Origin: Phoronis australis | Lineage: Eukaryota > Phoronida > Phoronidae | Direction of reading: 5' to 3' | DNA: 64,000 bases | Assembly (NCBI GenBank): GCA_002633005.1 | Contig: NMRA01000077.1 | Span: forward strand, 604,498 to 668,497 | In this document: piece by piece, positions 12,747-23,466 of the stretch | How positions within the stretch are numbered: position 1 is the stretch's first letter | How the letters are laid out: each line of letters opens with the position of its first letter | Notes under the pieces: generated by a model | Told to the model about the DNA's origin: nothing | Seen by the model: the letters and a program-made list of their open reading frames with translations, nothing else | The model's database searches: none | Position numbers and translations under genes: made by a program

Positions 12747-12935
12747 CTGTATTCGCCGTAATGAGGCGCCCGGGGCGCTTAGTTAAATTCGTTTTGGGGG
12801 GAGGTACTTATTAAATATTGTAGCCCAAGGCGGTTGAAACCAGATCTCCAAAATGGGTGAAATCGGAAGCTAGGATTCATGAAATTTATGCGACGTGATG
12901 TATCTGTAGCCTATGACAGACTTTCTACAAAATGA
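12747..12935 (+). mobile_element. 5' end fragment of the TA-flanked transposon family
   Basis: It starts with CTGTATTCGCCGTAATGAGG and follows the left end of the element at 43871 for about 190 bp. Shared landmarks are GGGGCGCTTA / GGGCGCTTATT, ATTCG, GTAGCCCAA, GGTTGAAACC, GGTGAAATCG and TAGCCTATG. No matching right end is found nearby, so it is a truncated or heavily decayed copy. Confidence 0.65.
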
Positions 12936-14154
12936 TGGTGCATTGCTATCAAATTTTTTTGTTTAATTAGGACTCAGTTGGAGGGCATCTTTTGATAATA
13001 ATGTTTACTTTCGATCTGTCACCAACTGTAAAATGTCCTTTCAAGTCATCACTGCGCTAACAGCTTGGTGTGTACCAGTGCCACTAATTCTTCTAAGTTC
13101 AAAGAATAAAAGCTGACACATCAGTCCCAAGCCACTCCATCATATTCCTTTAGACTTTTAACACTGACTAGCATAGAAGCAGTGATTCTAACCTATTAGG
13201 CCTGTTCAGGATTAGACCAGGGGTCCCATGTGACAAGGTATCAGTTTGCAATTCTGGTTGTATCACCTGTCTTACATGGGCACAACATGCTGCGAGTTCC
13301 CATTGCTTTTTGTAGCACATGACTGGTCATGTGGTAGAGCCTACCTCCAGCTAAAACTGCTTTTACTGCTTTGGCTAACTTATTGCAGCTGGACTCCAAC
13401 CCCTAAATAACCAACTCGGACAGCACTTTTAATCCCAGTAATGGTTAATGTTTTAAAGCAAGTTATTTTTTAAGATAAATTTACGTTAAACTTATGTGAC
13501 GAATCCTCTAAAAGTCTTGGAAGGTTGCATGTTTATGTTCAGGTGAATATTAGCGGCTACTGTGGTTCTGTTACCGTATATTGCTCTTCACTCGTCTAAT
13601 CCAATTTTTGAGGTGTTCAAGAACTTGGCCATTTTGGAAGCTAATGCTCCTAGGATATATGTGAGAATAAACACCTTAAAATAGTTGGCATTAATGCTAG
13701 CTATGTAGTCATTACATCGCCACTTAACCCATCTTTACCTGCAAATGTGTTTATAACAAAGTAGACACAGCTGTTTGAGGATAAACCAACTACTTCTGAT
13801 GATTTGCAGCTTTTATGCAATGTGAGAAATTAAGGTAGACTTGTTGGTGGTTTTTGCCAGAATTTGGATCTGTGTCATCCTATAGTACGATCTGTTGACG
13901 CGAGAAAGTCACATAAAAGCAAGACCATGCAAACTAACGCGAGTACAAGGCGAGTGTTTCGCGAGTATGCTTTCTTGTGTACACTAACAAAATGGCGACC
14001 ACTGAGATGATTGGTCGGTGAGGACAGAATGTTGAATTGTGGGATGGAATTCACTGTTTTTGTGCCTTAAGCAAAGATTGGTTGCTACAAGGACTCCGTG
14101 AGTGTCTGGGACCTGCATGTGTCTCAAAGAGCCTTTTGCCAAAAGTTGATTATT
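12936..14154. other. non-coding stretch, one speculative exon-like segment
   Basis: No gene supported. At 13860-14030 the sequence is CpG-richer and includes an ATG in a good context (AAAATGGCG, 13992) followed 26 bp later by a donor-like CGGTGAGG; see findings. The rest is featureless. Confidence 0.4.
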
Positions 14155-14345
14155 TTTGTCTTTCGGTCTAATGGCTTTTAGGTTGGTCCCAAGCAGATTT
14201 CTGTCTTTTGGCTTTAAGTTATAGACAGGTTTTCTGAATTTCAGCCTTAGCCCGGTTTCATAAAACAGTCTTAAGTCATACGCAGACTAATATGTAGTCA
14301 AAAGTCAAAAGGGAACAGACTCCTGGGGACTTCATACTTTCATCT
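14155..14345 (+). repeat. dispersed repeat related to 40672-40936
   Basis: Shares CTGTCTTTTGGCTT and a TTAGCC(C/T)G(G)TTTCA(T/C)AAAACAG segment with the foldback element at 40.7 kb. Decayed; ends uncertain. Confidence 0.35.
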
Positions 14346-14741
14346 GCGTTACTGACTTGGGAATATTGTCATAAAAGAGGTTATAGGGGATGCATAATGC
14401 TCAGAAGAGTGACTTAGTCACTACCACATTCCCTATGAAAGGATGCCATGTCTGACATAATGTCCTGCAAAAGGTATTTCTGACACTATTCCCTACAAAA
14501 GAGATGAATGAGAGTTCAAAATTCAACAAACAATTCCTTTTCCAACTTCGCATTTCTATGAGAAGTGTTTAATAACGTCATTTCTAAAACTTTTGTTTTG
14601 AAAGATATACTCAGTTTTGACAACGTGCCGATCTCATACTGATTCAAACTTAATTGGATAAACACGCAGTTGTCCAAGAGTCCTTACAAATGGGACATGT
14701 GGAGGAATATCCTACATTTTCATTGAAGTTCCTGTCAAATG

Positions 14742-14945
14742 ACTTAGTCACTACCACTTAGTCACCACCACTTAGTCACTACCACTTAGTCACCACCACT
14801 TAGTCACTACCACTTAGTCACCACCACTTAGTCACTACCACTTAGTCACCACTACTTAGTCACTACCACTTAGTCACTACCACTTAGTCACCACCACTTA
14901 GTCACCACCACTTAGTCACCACCACTTAGTCACTACCACTTAGTC
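14742..14945 (+). repeat. 14-bp minisatellite, about 14-15 units
   Basis: Contiguous 14-bp units of CTTAGTCACCACCA / CTTAGTCACTACCA. The two variants alternate for much of the array, implying expansion by 28-bp dimers. A single related unit (GACTTAGTCACTACCAC) lies at about 14410, a possible seed. Confidence 0.92.
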
Positions 14946-15086
14946 CCTTTTTGTGTCCATGCTCTAAATGTTAGGTGAATATCCTAATTTCTCAGCTCTA
15001 CCCTAGTCAGAAATATAGTTGAGTTACCTCTCTCGATATTTGGTCTGAGTTGGACAACTCATTTACTCCATTCAATCACTAAATCT

Positions 15087-16001
15087 GGGTGTTCCATTGA
15101 AACAGGAACCCCAAATATCTCAGAGTCAAAAACGGATTCCTGCACTTTCAAAACAAGTATCAGCCCTTAAAACACGAACCCTGGCCTTTAAAACAGGAAT
15201 CCCGGGTGTCGGACAGTGGAAACCAGGACAGTTTTTCAAATTTTCTGAGTCCGTTGTCTGTAGCCTCAAACTTTGAGTTGCACCATATCTTCAAGTACCT
15301 TCTAGTTGTTTTCTGCATTTGCTTATTAAAAATTGTCAATAATAAAATGTAACTTTTATTATATTGACTTTGTTATTTGCCTTTTGTTGGTAAAACTTAT
15401 GCAACATGTCTGTGAGTGAATTTCAACATTATCTAAACTGTCAACATGTTGTCTTGGTGAATATTTAGTTATTTTCAGATTATTTAATAGTTTCTCCAAA
15501 AATATTTTCAAGAAGGAAACATAAAAATATAATTTCGACTTTTGAGTGCCATTGTTGATTAGTTTGTTGTGACATGTGTAAGTGACCTCGCGGAAGAAGA
15601 ATCATTGATTGAAGAATTAGGGTAAAAAGAAACTGGCCAATAGATGATGCTATATTTGACGGCCCTGAAAGCCGATGCAAAAGATTGCACCACAACTTTA
15701 GCAGCAGAATAAGCTAGAATGCAAATTCGTCATAAGTTGTCTAAAATTCTCATATGTCGGTAGTAAAACAACATATCACAACAATTATTTAATGTAGGAA
15801 GATGTATTTTTTCATCAAACAGTGTTTGGCAGAAAGTGCGGTAGTGGTGTTTCGGTCCCCGGGTGTCCTGTTCCAGAGATTCCTGTTTTTAAAGGTCAGG
15901 GTTTGAATTTTTCGGGCTGGTTACCTGTTTTGAAGGTGCGGGAGTTTTTGACTCCAGGATATCTGATTTACAGCGGGGGTTACTGTTACGATAGAACACC
16001 C
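15087..16001. mobile_element. 915-bp element with long terminal inverted repeats
   Basis: The left arm 15087-15240 and right arm 15822-16001 are inverted copies. GGGTGTTCCATTGAAACAGG at the left matches the reverse complement of the right end (GGGTGTTCTATCGTAACAG). Further matched blocks are AGTCAAAAAC, TTCAAAACA, CC..TTTAAAACAGGAATC and ACCCGGG. Arms are about 150 bp, imperfect. The centre contains the dispersed segment also seen at 1245-1420. No transposase is visible, so it is a non-autonomous foldback or MITE-type element. Confidence 0.7.
15555..15735 (+). repeat. dispersed repeat copy (partner at 1245-1420)
   Basis: Internal part of the inverted-repeat element 15087-16001 and homologous to 1245-1420 over about 175 bp in the same orientation. 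Confidence 0.55.
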
Positions 16002-17261
16002 TGTACATGGGTAACATCAGGAAGAGGTAACATTAAACAATCTTCATGTTCACTTTCTTGTGTTTACCTGGAAGCTTCAGTGGTTTATTGTCTTAGGTCT
16101 AGACATTGTTAAGCAACTAAATCTAGTTGGAGTTGACTATTGAATAAACAAAAATACAGATATAGTTCCTGTGGCTTGACTTAGTCACAAAAAGGTAATA
16201 ATTATTCAGTAACAAGTATACTACTTATTGACATTGGCTTCACATTTGAGGTTTAAGATATATTGTTTTGTTTCACATTGGATTTATGTGGCATCTTTGA
16301 CCCTGTGCAGATTGGTCTAGTGCCTTGATGCAGTGCAAGTGCCTCTGTCAATTGAAGTTGAATATAGAAATACAATGCATGCCTAGTCATCATGCTGGTT
16401 AGAGTTAGGGAATGTTGCGCCCAGTATCCTCTTGTTTCTTATCAACTAGTGTGTATGTGCAGGCCACTGCCAAGACGAAATTGATCGTGTTTTGCACTTG
16501 CGCAATATCAAAGGGGTAATATTCGTGTTAATTCTGTTTTCAAAGACGCCATGTAAATGTGAGCTGACCGATCACCTTGCCCGATATCAGCTCGTTCTGT
16601 GTCAAAAGATGTGTAAATATTGTATTAGATTATGATCACAAGATAAAACCCACGTATTCTGTGAGAACGTTTGATTAGTCTTTTCAAGGTATCTTCTCTA
16701 TGATCATCAACTGGTAACATGAACATGAGGCATTCTTTACTTGTCATTAATTTTAATTGCTTGTAAAGTTATATGTTAACATCTATGAAGTCTATACAGA
16801 CATCACAGGATCAAAGAGTAGCCTGGTAATCGCAGTACATTTGTGTCATGAAGTAGTCTGGTAATCGCAGTACTTCTGTGTCATGAAGAGATAAATATGT
16901 CATTTTTTCATCAATTTAACTTCTTTGTTTGAGGAGCTGCTGGAAAACATGACCAATATTCCCAGAAGAGTTCGTCCTAATTATTCTTATCTCAGGCATG
17001 GCTGAAGATGGCTGGTTCTAGCAGACTATTGCCATGGCAATTGAAATGTGTTGAGGAAATAAAGAATTTGGAGCAAAATTAGGAAAACTCATTTTATCTG
17101 AATTGTGCATATTCTTCACTTTGATATTATTGATAGATTTTAGTTTGTCAAATTCAAGTTTAATTAACTAAATTGACTTTATTTCTCATAAAATGATACA
17201 TTGGAATTTTTTTGACGATTGCTTGTTTACCAAAAGAGCAAATTGTACCGTATAATCCTGA
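16002..17261. other. non-coding stretch with minor repeats
   Basis: Contains a family A-like fragment around 16440-16620 (TTGCGCCCAGTAT..GATCACCTTGCCCGATATCAG..TGTGTCAAAAGATG) and the small duplication listed separately. No gene. Confidence 0.45.
16818..16887 (+). repeat. 35-bp tandem duplication
   Basis: Two adjacent 35-bp copies (GTAG(C/T)CTGGTAATCGCAG..), differing at a few bases. Confidence 0.85.
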
Positions 17262-17430
17262 TGATATTGTACAACCATGACCGTACCATACGTTACTAAT
17301 AGTACCATGCAACCATGGTAGTACTGTGCAATCGTGGTAGTAGTGTGCAACCATGGTAGTACCATGAATCGGTGGTAGTACCATTCAACAGTGGTTACAA
17401 AGCACCGTACAATTGTGATAGTACGGAGTT
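17262..17430 (+). repeat. degenerate short tandem repeat around GGTAGTACCAT
   Basis: Irregular units with CAACCATGGTAGTACCATG and variants recur about every 20 bp; many are palindromic (CATGGTAGTACCATG, CAACCATGGT). It yields a low-complexity Tyr/His/Trp-rich minus-strand open frame of no coding value. Confidence 0.75.
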
Positions 17431-18544
17431 GTGATAGATCTAGGTTATTAAACCCATGCTCACCTCCAAAATTTCCAAATTTCCAGTTCCTAAAGCCTGT
17501 GCTCTGCGAAGCTCCCACTTCCAATTTGTAAGATCGAGATGTCATTAAAAGTTTCAGTGTCTTTATGAATGCCCATCTTGAGAATTTTCACTCCCAAATG
17601 GTACGAAAATTTTTTTTCTTATGGTAATGAAGTGTCAGTTTCAGGCAGAAAATACACACTTTTACTAAAGAAGACATGAAATGGGTTCATTCCATGTGAA
17701 ATCAACCGAAATTCAAAAGATTTGATGTCCATACTGGTGGGATATGAAAACATGCCAAACATTTCCTTACAGCTACCCACCACTTGACAGATATAAACCT
17801 GTAAGAATGTTATGTCACGCCTTCTTAACTAGTGGAGTGTTAACAGTGATCTTTTGGATTTTGACAGGTTCATACTCTGGTTGTAAACTGAAAATTCTTA
17901 TCCTCGTAATTATAGGTATCTCTTCAATTTTGGCATCAGAATTGGCATATCTCATACAATATGCCAGTCTTTTAATGCACCTTAAAATAGTATGAGAATT
18001 ATAATTTTAATTTCAGGCTGGTCCGAAATAACTGTCTGTAGGAACATTTGATGAATATTTACGTGTTTCTTTTTTCTTGTGCTAGACTATGTGCTACATG
18101 AGCCATGGTCAAAAAGTGTTTTCTGTTGAGAACCCTGGGGACTGCAGAAGTACCTTTGGGTAAGAAAGTTTGAATTTATCAACTATTTTTAGGGAACTGC
18201 TTGTCCATGTCATTGATTTACAATGAATTTGATTGAAAACATCACTGTACTTTATGTTGGACAGCTTGATGTGCACTTGCTTGTACTCTCTGTACAATTT
18301 TTGATCTTTCCATGTGTATTTCCCAATGGACATTACAAACAAACAAGTTAAAATAGTAAATATTTCAAGAGCATGTCTCATCCTCAGACACACACGGTAG
18401 AAAGCTCCGTCACTCATATGTAGGAAACACATTCTTAAACCAATCACGAATCACATCATTCTTACCTTGAACGATTGAGAATTTTCTTGACACTGTTTTT
18501 CATAGCTATTTAAAATTTGCCTCGGGTTTAAGCTTGTCACCCAA
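17431..18544. other. non-coding stretch, nothing recognised
   Basis: Small hydrophobic open frames (17744-17995 plus; 18109-18447 minus) have no family signature and no convincing splice borders. Confidence 0.45.
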
Positions 18545-18830
18545 GTGAGAATGCGCGTGTTGCCAAACACGTTCCAAGCTCATTCAAGTCTGTTTTTTGG
18601 CATTTGCCCCTCTGTCAACCAAACCGTTCTAAGAATAATAATTATCAAAATTGGCATATATGTTCTTTGGCGACCCCCACTTTGCGGTGCATTCGTGGGT
18701 GCATTTCAACGCTCTCTGTTACTCTTGTTACAGAAATTAAAGGCTGAAGTATTCAGAATTAAAAATTGGCATGTGTTCTTACCCAGATTGAATTCTGTTG
18801 ACCATTATCAGCCAAATTGATTTCACATGG
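18545..18830 (+). repeat. family C fragment
   Basis: Carries the family C type-2 monomer core (GGCATTTGCCCCTCTGTCAACCAAACCGTTCTAAGAATAAT, then AAAATTGGCAT) and the GCATTCGTGGGTGCATTTCAA segment found three times at 61577-61822. Truncated at both ends. Confidence 0.65.
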
Positions 18831-18884
18831 TTTCTTAGCATGTGCGCATTCCGAATGTTACCATACTTGTATGCAAAAACATAG

Positions 18885-19015
18885 CATAGGGATTTGTGAG
18901 AGTGCATTGACTGTTCGTGCTAGCCTCCAACCCTGATTTTGTCAAAAATAGTGACGGGATTTGTGTGAGTGCATTTACTCCTCAGGCTAGCATTTGTTCC
19001 CGGTTTTGTCAAAAG
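18885..19015 (+). repeat. imperfect tandem duplication of about 64 bp
   Basis: GGGATTTGTG(T)GAGTGCATT..GCTAGC..TTTTGTCAAAA occurs twice in succession. Confidence 0.6.
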
Positions 19016-19285
19016 TATTTTAAAAACCCATTCTTGGCTTAATACCCATCCCCTGATTTCTGAATTATCTGGTTTTTAGTGAGCTGGAAATTAATGCTTG
19101 AGTATGTTGTTGACAAATAAATCTGTTGTGATCTACTTCATACAATTCATGGCTGTGTGCATGTCAATAGTTGATTTCTGTGTGTATGCTCTCAACAACA
19201 GTTGCATCTGGTAAACTGTTACTGTTGACTGGTTGGTTTTTGCATTACTGCAGTCGTGGAATATATAAAGCATCCTCTATTTTTT

Positions 19286-19311
19286 ACTTGGCAAAATAAA
19301 TTTCGCCAAGT
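19286..19311. repeat. palindrome made of family B termini
   Basis: ACTTGGC(A/G)AAAT joined to ATTTCGCCAAGT forms a 26-bp near-perfect palindrome. The half site ATTTCGCCAAGT marks every family B copy in the window, and ACTTGGCGAAAT opens the copy at 38692, so this looks like paired termini of the family. Confidence 0.6.
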
Positions 19312-19330
19312 ATGTTGCTCTTCCACAAAG

Positions 19331-19357
19331 TTTTTTTTTTTTTTTTTTTTTTTTTTT
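19331..19357 (+). repeat. poly-T tract (27 T) abutting a gap
   Basis: Homopolymer run two bases before the N run; it probably explains the assembly break. Confidence 0.9.
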
Positions 19358-19359
19358 GC

Positions 19360-19572
19360 NNNNNNNNNNNNNNNNNNNNNNNNNNNNNNNNNNNNNNNNN
19401 NNNNNNNNNNNNNNNNNNNNNNNNNNNNNNNNNNNNNNNNNNNNNNNNNNNNNNNNNNNNNNNNNNNNNNNNNNNNNNNNNNNNNNNNNNNNNNNNNNNN
19501 NNNNNNNNNNNNNNNNNNNNNNNNNNNNNNNNNNNNNNNNNNNNNNNNNNNNNNNNNNNNNNNNNNNNNNNN
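19360..19572. other. assembly gap (213 N)
   Basis: Run of N. Sequence resumes in the middle of a family B copy, so the missing part is probably family B segment 1 plus a homopolymer. Confidence 0.99.
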
Positions 19573-20345
19573 TTATGACATGCTATTATACAAAACCAAA
19601 AAACCGGAAGTTGCTTTCAAGATGGCGGATCTGGCGCATGTTGACCCATTTTCAGTCGTGCTGGAGTGCGATTTTAAACGGGAAGAGAAAAAGACGTGAT
19701 TTTTTGCATGTGGATTCTTTGAAGTATACTCTTTCAAATGGCCTGTAACAATTTTTTTCTCAGACTTACCGTTTTCGAGTTATTTGACTTTGAAATTCTT
19801 AAAAAGAACGAAAAATTTCATTTTTTTCGAAAAATTTACGGAATTAGGCGATACTATCAGGTTAGATAGAGCTTTGAACGGGCTTTCAGAAGATGCTTTC
19901 CATTGCTCTCTACGACGTCTACTTTTCGAGTTATTTGAGATTTTGTGATAACGCTGCTCCTTTGTTGAGCGCTCTTGCTGCATTCAGGTTGGTTTAGCTT
20001 CTATTGAACTAGACTGCAGCCTATTTCTTAATGATTTATGAGATCTAAATTCGTCATATGAATGTTATGATGTTCTTCATCATGGCCACCACCATCATCA
20101 TATTCGTCATCTTCGTCATCATCTCCGACGTCTTTTCTTCAGTTAATTTCGCCAAGTGTCGCTGAAGACTGTAGCCTATTTCTTAGTGATTTCTGACCTC
20201 TACGTTCATTATATGAATGCTATCATAACTAGGGTTGTCCATTATCGCCACCATCGTCGTCATAGCTGTCATTTTCGTCATCATCTCTGTCGTCGTCTTT
20301 TCTCGTCCTCTCGAACGTGTTTTTTTTGGTTAATTTCGCCAAGTT
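19573..20345 (+). repeat. family B repeat, copy 1 (5' part lost in gap)
   Basis: Begins with TTATGACATGCTATTATACA and closely follows 20753-21345 and 39058-39660. Shared blocks are AACCGGAAGTTGCTTTCAAG, ATGGCGGATCTGGCGCATG, CGGGAAGAGAAAAAGACGTG, TTTTCGAGTTATTTGA, and GCTGCTCCTTTGTTGAGCGC or close variants. It ends in CAT/CGTCAT-rich sequence and TTAATTTCGCCAAGT, then a CGCTC..AGAGCG hairpin. Non-coding in appearance. Confidence 0.8.
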
Positions 20346-20389
20346 TCGCTCCTCAGAGCGCTTTCATTTTGTTTGTTCGAACAATACAG

Positions 20390-21515
20390 GTCGCAATTTT
20401 CGTCCGATCATCACGAAATTTACACACAACACGTACTTCCGGAAGTACTGGAAGCCTATTGTTTTTCGTCAAAATCGGATCCAATATGGCGGCTGTGGCG
20501 GCCATTTTGTTTCCATTTAAAGGTTCAAATGCTTCTAGAGGCTACACTTTTTTACGTAAAAGGCTAAGAATCGGCACAGTAAATGGACCAGAAGTTTGCT
20601 ACAAGTATACCGGAACTTGTTCACTTCCGGTTAAAGATGGCGGAAATATCGGCGATCACGCATGCGCACCTCGATTTTGGCCTAAAAACGTTTTCTCCTG
20701 TAGAGGGCGCATTATACGACCAATTCCTTCGAATTTTTACAGGTATTAGTTTCTTATGACATGCTATTATACAAAGCCAAAAAACCGGAAGTTGCTTTCA
20801 AGATGGCGGATCTGGCGCATGTTGACCCATTTTCAGTCGTGCTGGAGTGTGATTTTAAACGGGAAGAGAAAAAGACGTGATTTTTGCATGTGGATTCTTT
20901 GAAGTATATTCTTTCAAATGGCCTGTAACAATTTCTTTCTCAGACTTAACGTTTTCGAGTTATTTGACTTTGAATTTCTTAAAAAAAACGCAAAATTTCT
21001 TTTTTTTCGAAAAATTTACGGAATTAGACGATACCATCAGTTTAGATAGAATTTTGAACAGGCTTTCAGAAGATGTTTTCCATTTTTCGCTATGACGTCT
21101 ACGTTTTGAGTTATTTGAGATTTTCTGATAACGCTGTTCCTTTGTTGAGCGCTCTTGCTGCATTGATGTTGGTTGATCTTCTATTGAACTAGACTGTAGT
21201 ATATTTCTTATTGATTTATGACATCTAAGTTCGTCATATGAATGTTGTGATGTTGTTCATCATCGCCACCACCACCATCATATTCGTCATCATCGTTATC
21301 ATCTTTGTCATCATCTCTGTCGTTGTATTTTCCGTTAATTTCGCCAAGTGTCGCTCAAGACTAGCCTTTTCTTACTGGTTTCGGACTTCCACGTTCGTCA
21401 TGTGTATGTTATTATTACTTCTTTTGTTCATCCTCGCCACCATCGTCGTCATATTCGTCATCTTCGTCATCATCTTTATCGTCATCTTTTTGGTTAATTT
21501 CGCCAAGTTTCGCTC
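20390..21515 (+). repeat. family B repeat, copy 2 (full length)
   Basis: Two parts. Segment 1 (20397-20752) contains the 16-bp palindrome GTACTTCCGGAAGTAC at 20433-20448 and the CCTGTAGAGGGCGCATTAT block. Segment 2 (20753-21345) matches copy 1. It ends with AATTTCGCCAAGTTTCGCTC and AGAGCGCTTTCATT. An open frame of about 90 codons in segment 1 is also open in the 38.7 kb copy, but about ten of twelve differences between the copies are replacement changes, so it is not under protein selection. Direct tandem neighbour of copy 1. Confidence 0.85.
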
Positions 21516-21531
21516 CACAGAGCGCTTTCAT

Positions 21532-21998
21532 TTGTTCAGTAATCCACTTGTTCAGTAGTCCTCTTGTTCAGTAGTCCACTTGTTCAGTAGTCCTCGTGTT
21601 CAGTAGTCCTCTTGCTCAGTAGTCCACTTGTTCAGTAGTCCTCTTGTTCAGTAGGCCACTTGTTCAGTAGTCCTTTTGTTCAGTAGTCATCTTGTTCAGT
21701 AGTCCTCTTGTTCAGTAGTCCACTTGTTCAGTAATCAACTTGTTCAGTGGTCCACTTGTTCAGTAGTCCTCTTGTTCAGTAGTCCACTTGTTCAGTAGTC
21801 TACTTGTTCAGTAGTCCACTTGTTCAGTAGTCCACTTGTTCAGTAGTCCTCTTGTTCAGTAGTCTACTTGTTCAGTAGTCCACTTGTTCAGTAGTCATCT
21901 TGTTCAGTAGTCATCTTGTTCAGTAGTTATCTTGTTCAGTAGTCCACTTGTTCAGTAGTCCTCTTGTTCAGTAGTCTACTCGTTCAGTAGTCCACTTC
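21532..21998 (+). repeat. 16-bp minisatellite, about 29 units
   Basis: Contiguous 16-bp units CTTGTTCAGTAGTCC(A/T) with variants (CAT, TAT, TCA). It starts exactly at the 3' end of family B copy 2: the TTTGTT following the GAGCGCTTTCA tail enters the first unit, suggesting the array grew from the element terminus. Confidence 0.92.
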
Positions 21999-23379
21999 TT
22001 GGCCTCATCACAATGCTCAATTCAGAAAATGTTTTGTGGTGTAATAGATATTTTAAAGCAAGTGCCTGGACTTTGTTATAAAAAAATTCTATTTTAAGCC
22101 TCATGCTACGGCACCAAGGTGGAATTCTGCCAATTTCTAACGAATAGATCAGGATTGCAGTTGTGAGTCTAGTATAGCCAAAGAATTAATTAATGTAGTA
22201 TAACGTATTCATATAAAACTAGGAATGCTGTAGTATTAAAGAAGCTTCTAATGTATATTGCAGACTAGCAAAAAGAAGATTTTTAAGATAGTGCTGCTTG
22301 ACGTACAAGCTGTCTTTGCACGTTCAATTTTCATTGGTGTTGCGTATAATTGTCTTTCCTCAGAATTCTGGCGTGGATTTGAAGTACTGGGGTAAAATGC
22401 AAGAGTCGTTTGTCTAGGGTAGGATAACTGTACATATGGACAGGTGTCATTTCAGTTGACAAGAGATGTACAAGTAAAATGTTTGTTTTAAATAATCTTG
22501 TGTCAGTGATGACATTGGTTTTCAAGATGGGTTAATGATGAACACCAGAATGCTATGCCATTGATTTGTATGCAATCAATCAAAAGACATCAGTTCTCTC
22601 ATGAACGTGCAACCATGCAGTCATTTCTCTCTCATGCTGCCTGCTGTTCAACTGATTTGTCAACCAAAATTGTCAACCTCAACTTACAAAACCTACTGGT
22701 ACTAAACAAGGATCATCATTTGGTTCTTTTCACGTATCTTCACAGATATTAGCAGTCCCAAATTATAGAAATCTTTAATTTAATGACGTCAGTTAAAAAC
22801 GGACAACAGACAGTCTATGTCGTCTATTGCATGGGCCTTAGTCCCTTGTCATATTCAGATTAGTTCCATTATAACTGTCCTAGACATTTAAACACCCCGG
22901 GGATTTTCACAGCCAAAGGCTGCCACAGTGTTCCCAGTGTCATAACTTGCATCATTACAACCACCACAAGTAACATTTTGTTGAAATTTAAAATTAAGCC
23001 CAAATAGCCCCCTGGGATTTGTACCTGTACCTCCATGTCTGTAAATACTTATTTACAGGCTGGTGTTTGGGTGCAGTGTGTTTATGATTTAAGTTCCAGA
23101 AATCCTTGATTGAACACATTCTACTTCAAGTCTGGATTTTTTCTGCCTGCCAATCTTGCTGTTGCTTGACAAGTTGACATGCAGATTAATCTAGTTCAGT
23201 TGGCTTGTTTTAATCAAGTCGGATTAGAATTGATTGTGAAGCCTATTCACTAGTTATTCCTTATTAGATGTTCACTGAAGAAGAGCCTGACTCCAGTATT
23301 AATATGAACTTCAGGGGAGGAGACAACTTCTCTATGTTCATTTTGTTTCAAATGTGAAGCTTAAGTCTTTTATCCTTGA
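21999..23379. other. non-coding stretch, nothing recognised
   Basis: No gene or transposon terminus identified. Confidence 0.5.
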
Positions 23380-23466
23380 GAGAGGGAGGGAGGGAGGGAG
23401 NGGAGGGAGAGAGAGAGAGAGTGAGAGAGAGAGAGAGAGTGAGAGAGAGAGAGAGAGAGTGAGAGA
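23380..23466 (+). repeat. (GGGA)n/(GA)n purine tract
   Basis: GAGAGG, then GGGA repeats, one undetermined base at 23401, then GA dinucleotides with periodic GTGA interruptions. All purine on the + strand, potentially triplex-forming. Confidence 0.9.

Noticed and set aside
14742-14945. CRISPR array
   Set aside because: 14-bp direct units with no spacers.
19256-19748. Open frames of 88-147 aa across the gap
   Set aside because: Mostly undetermined residues from the N run.
21532-21998. CRISPR array or repetitive gene
   Set aside because: 16-bp contiguous units without spacers; no conserved reading frame since 16 is not a multiple of 3.
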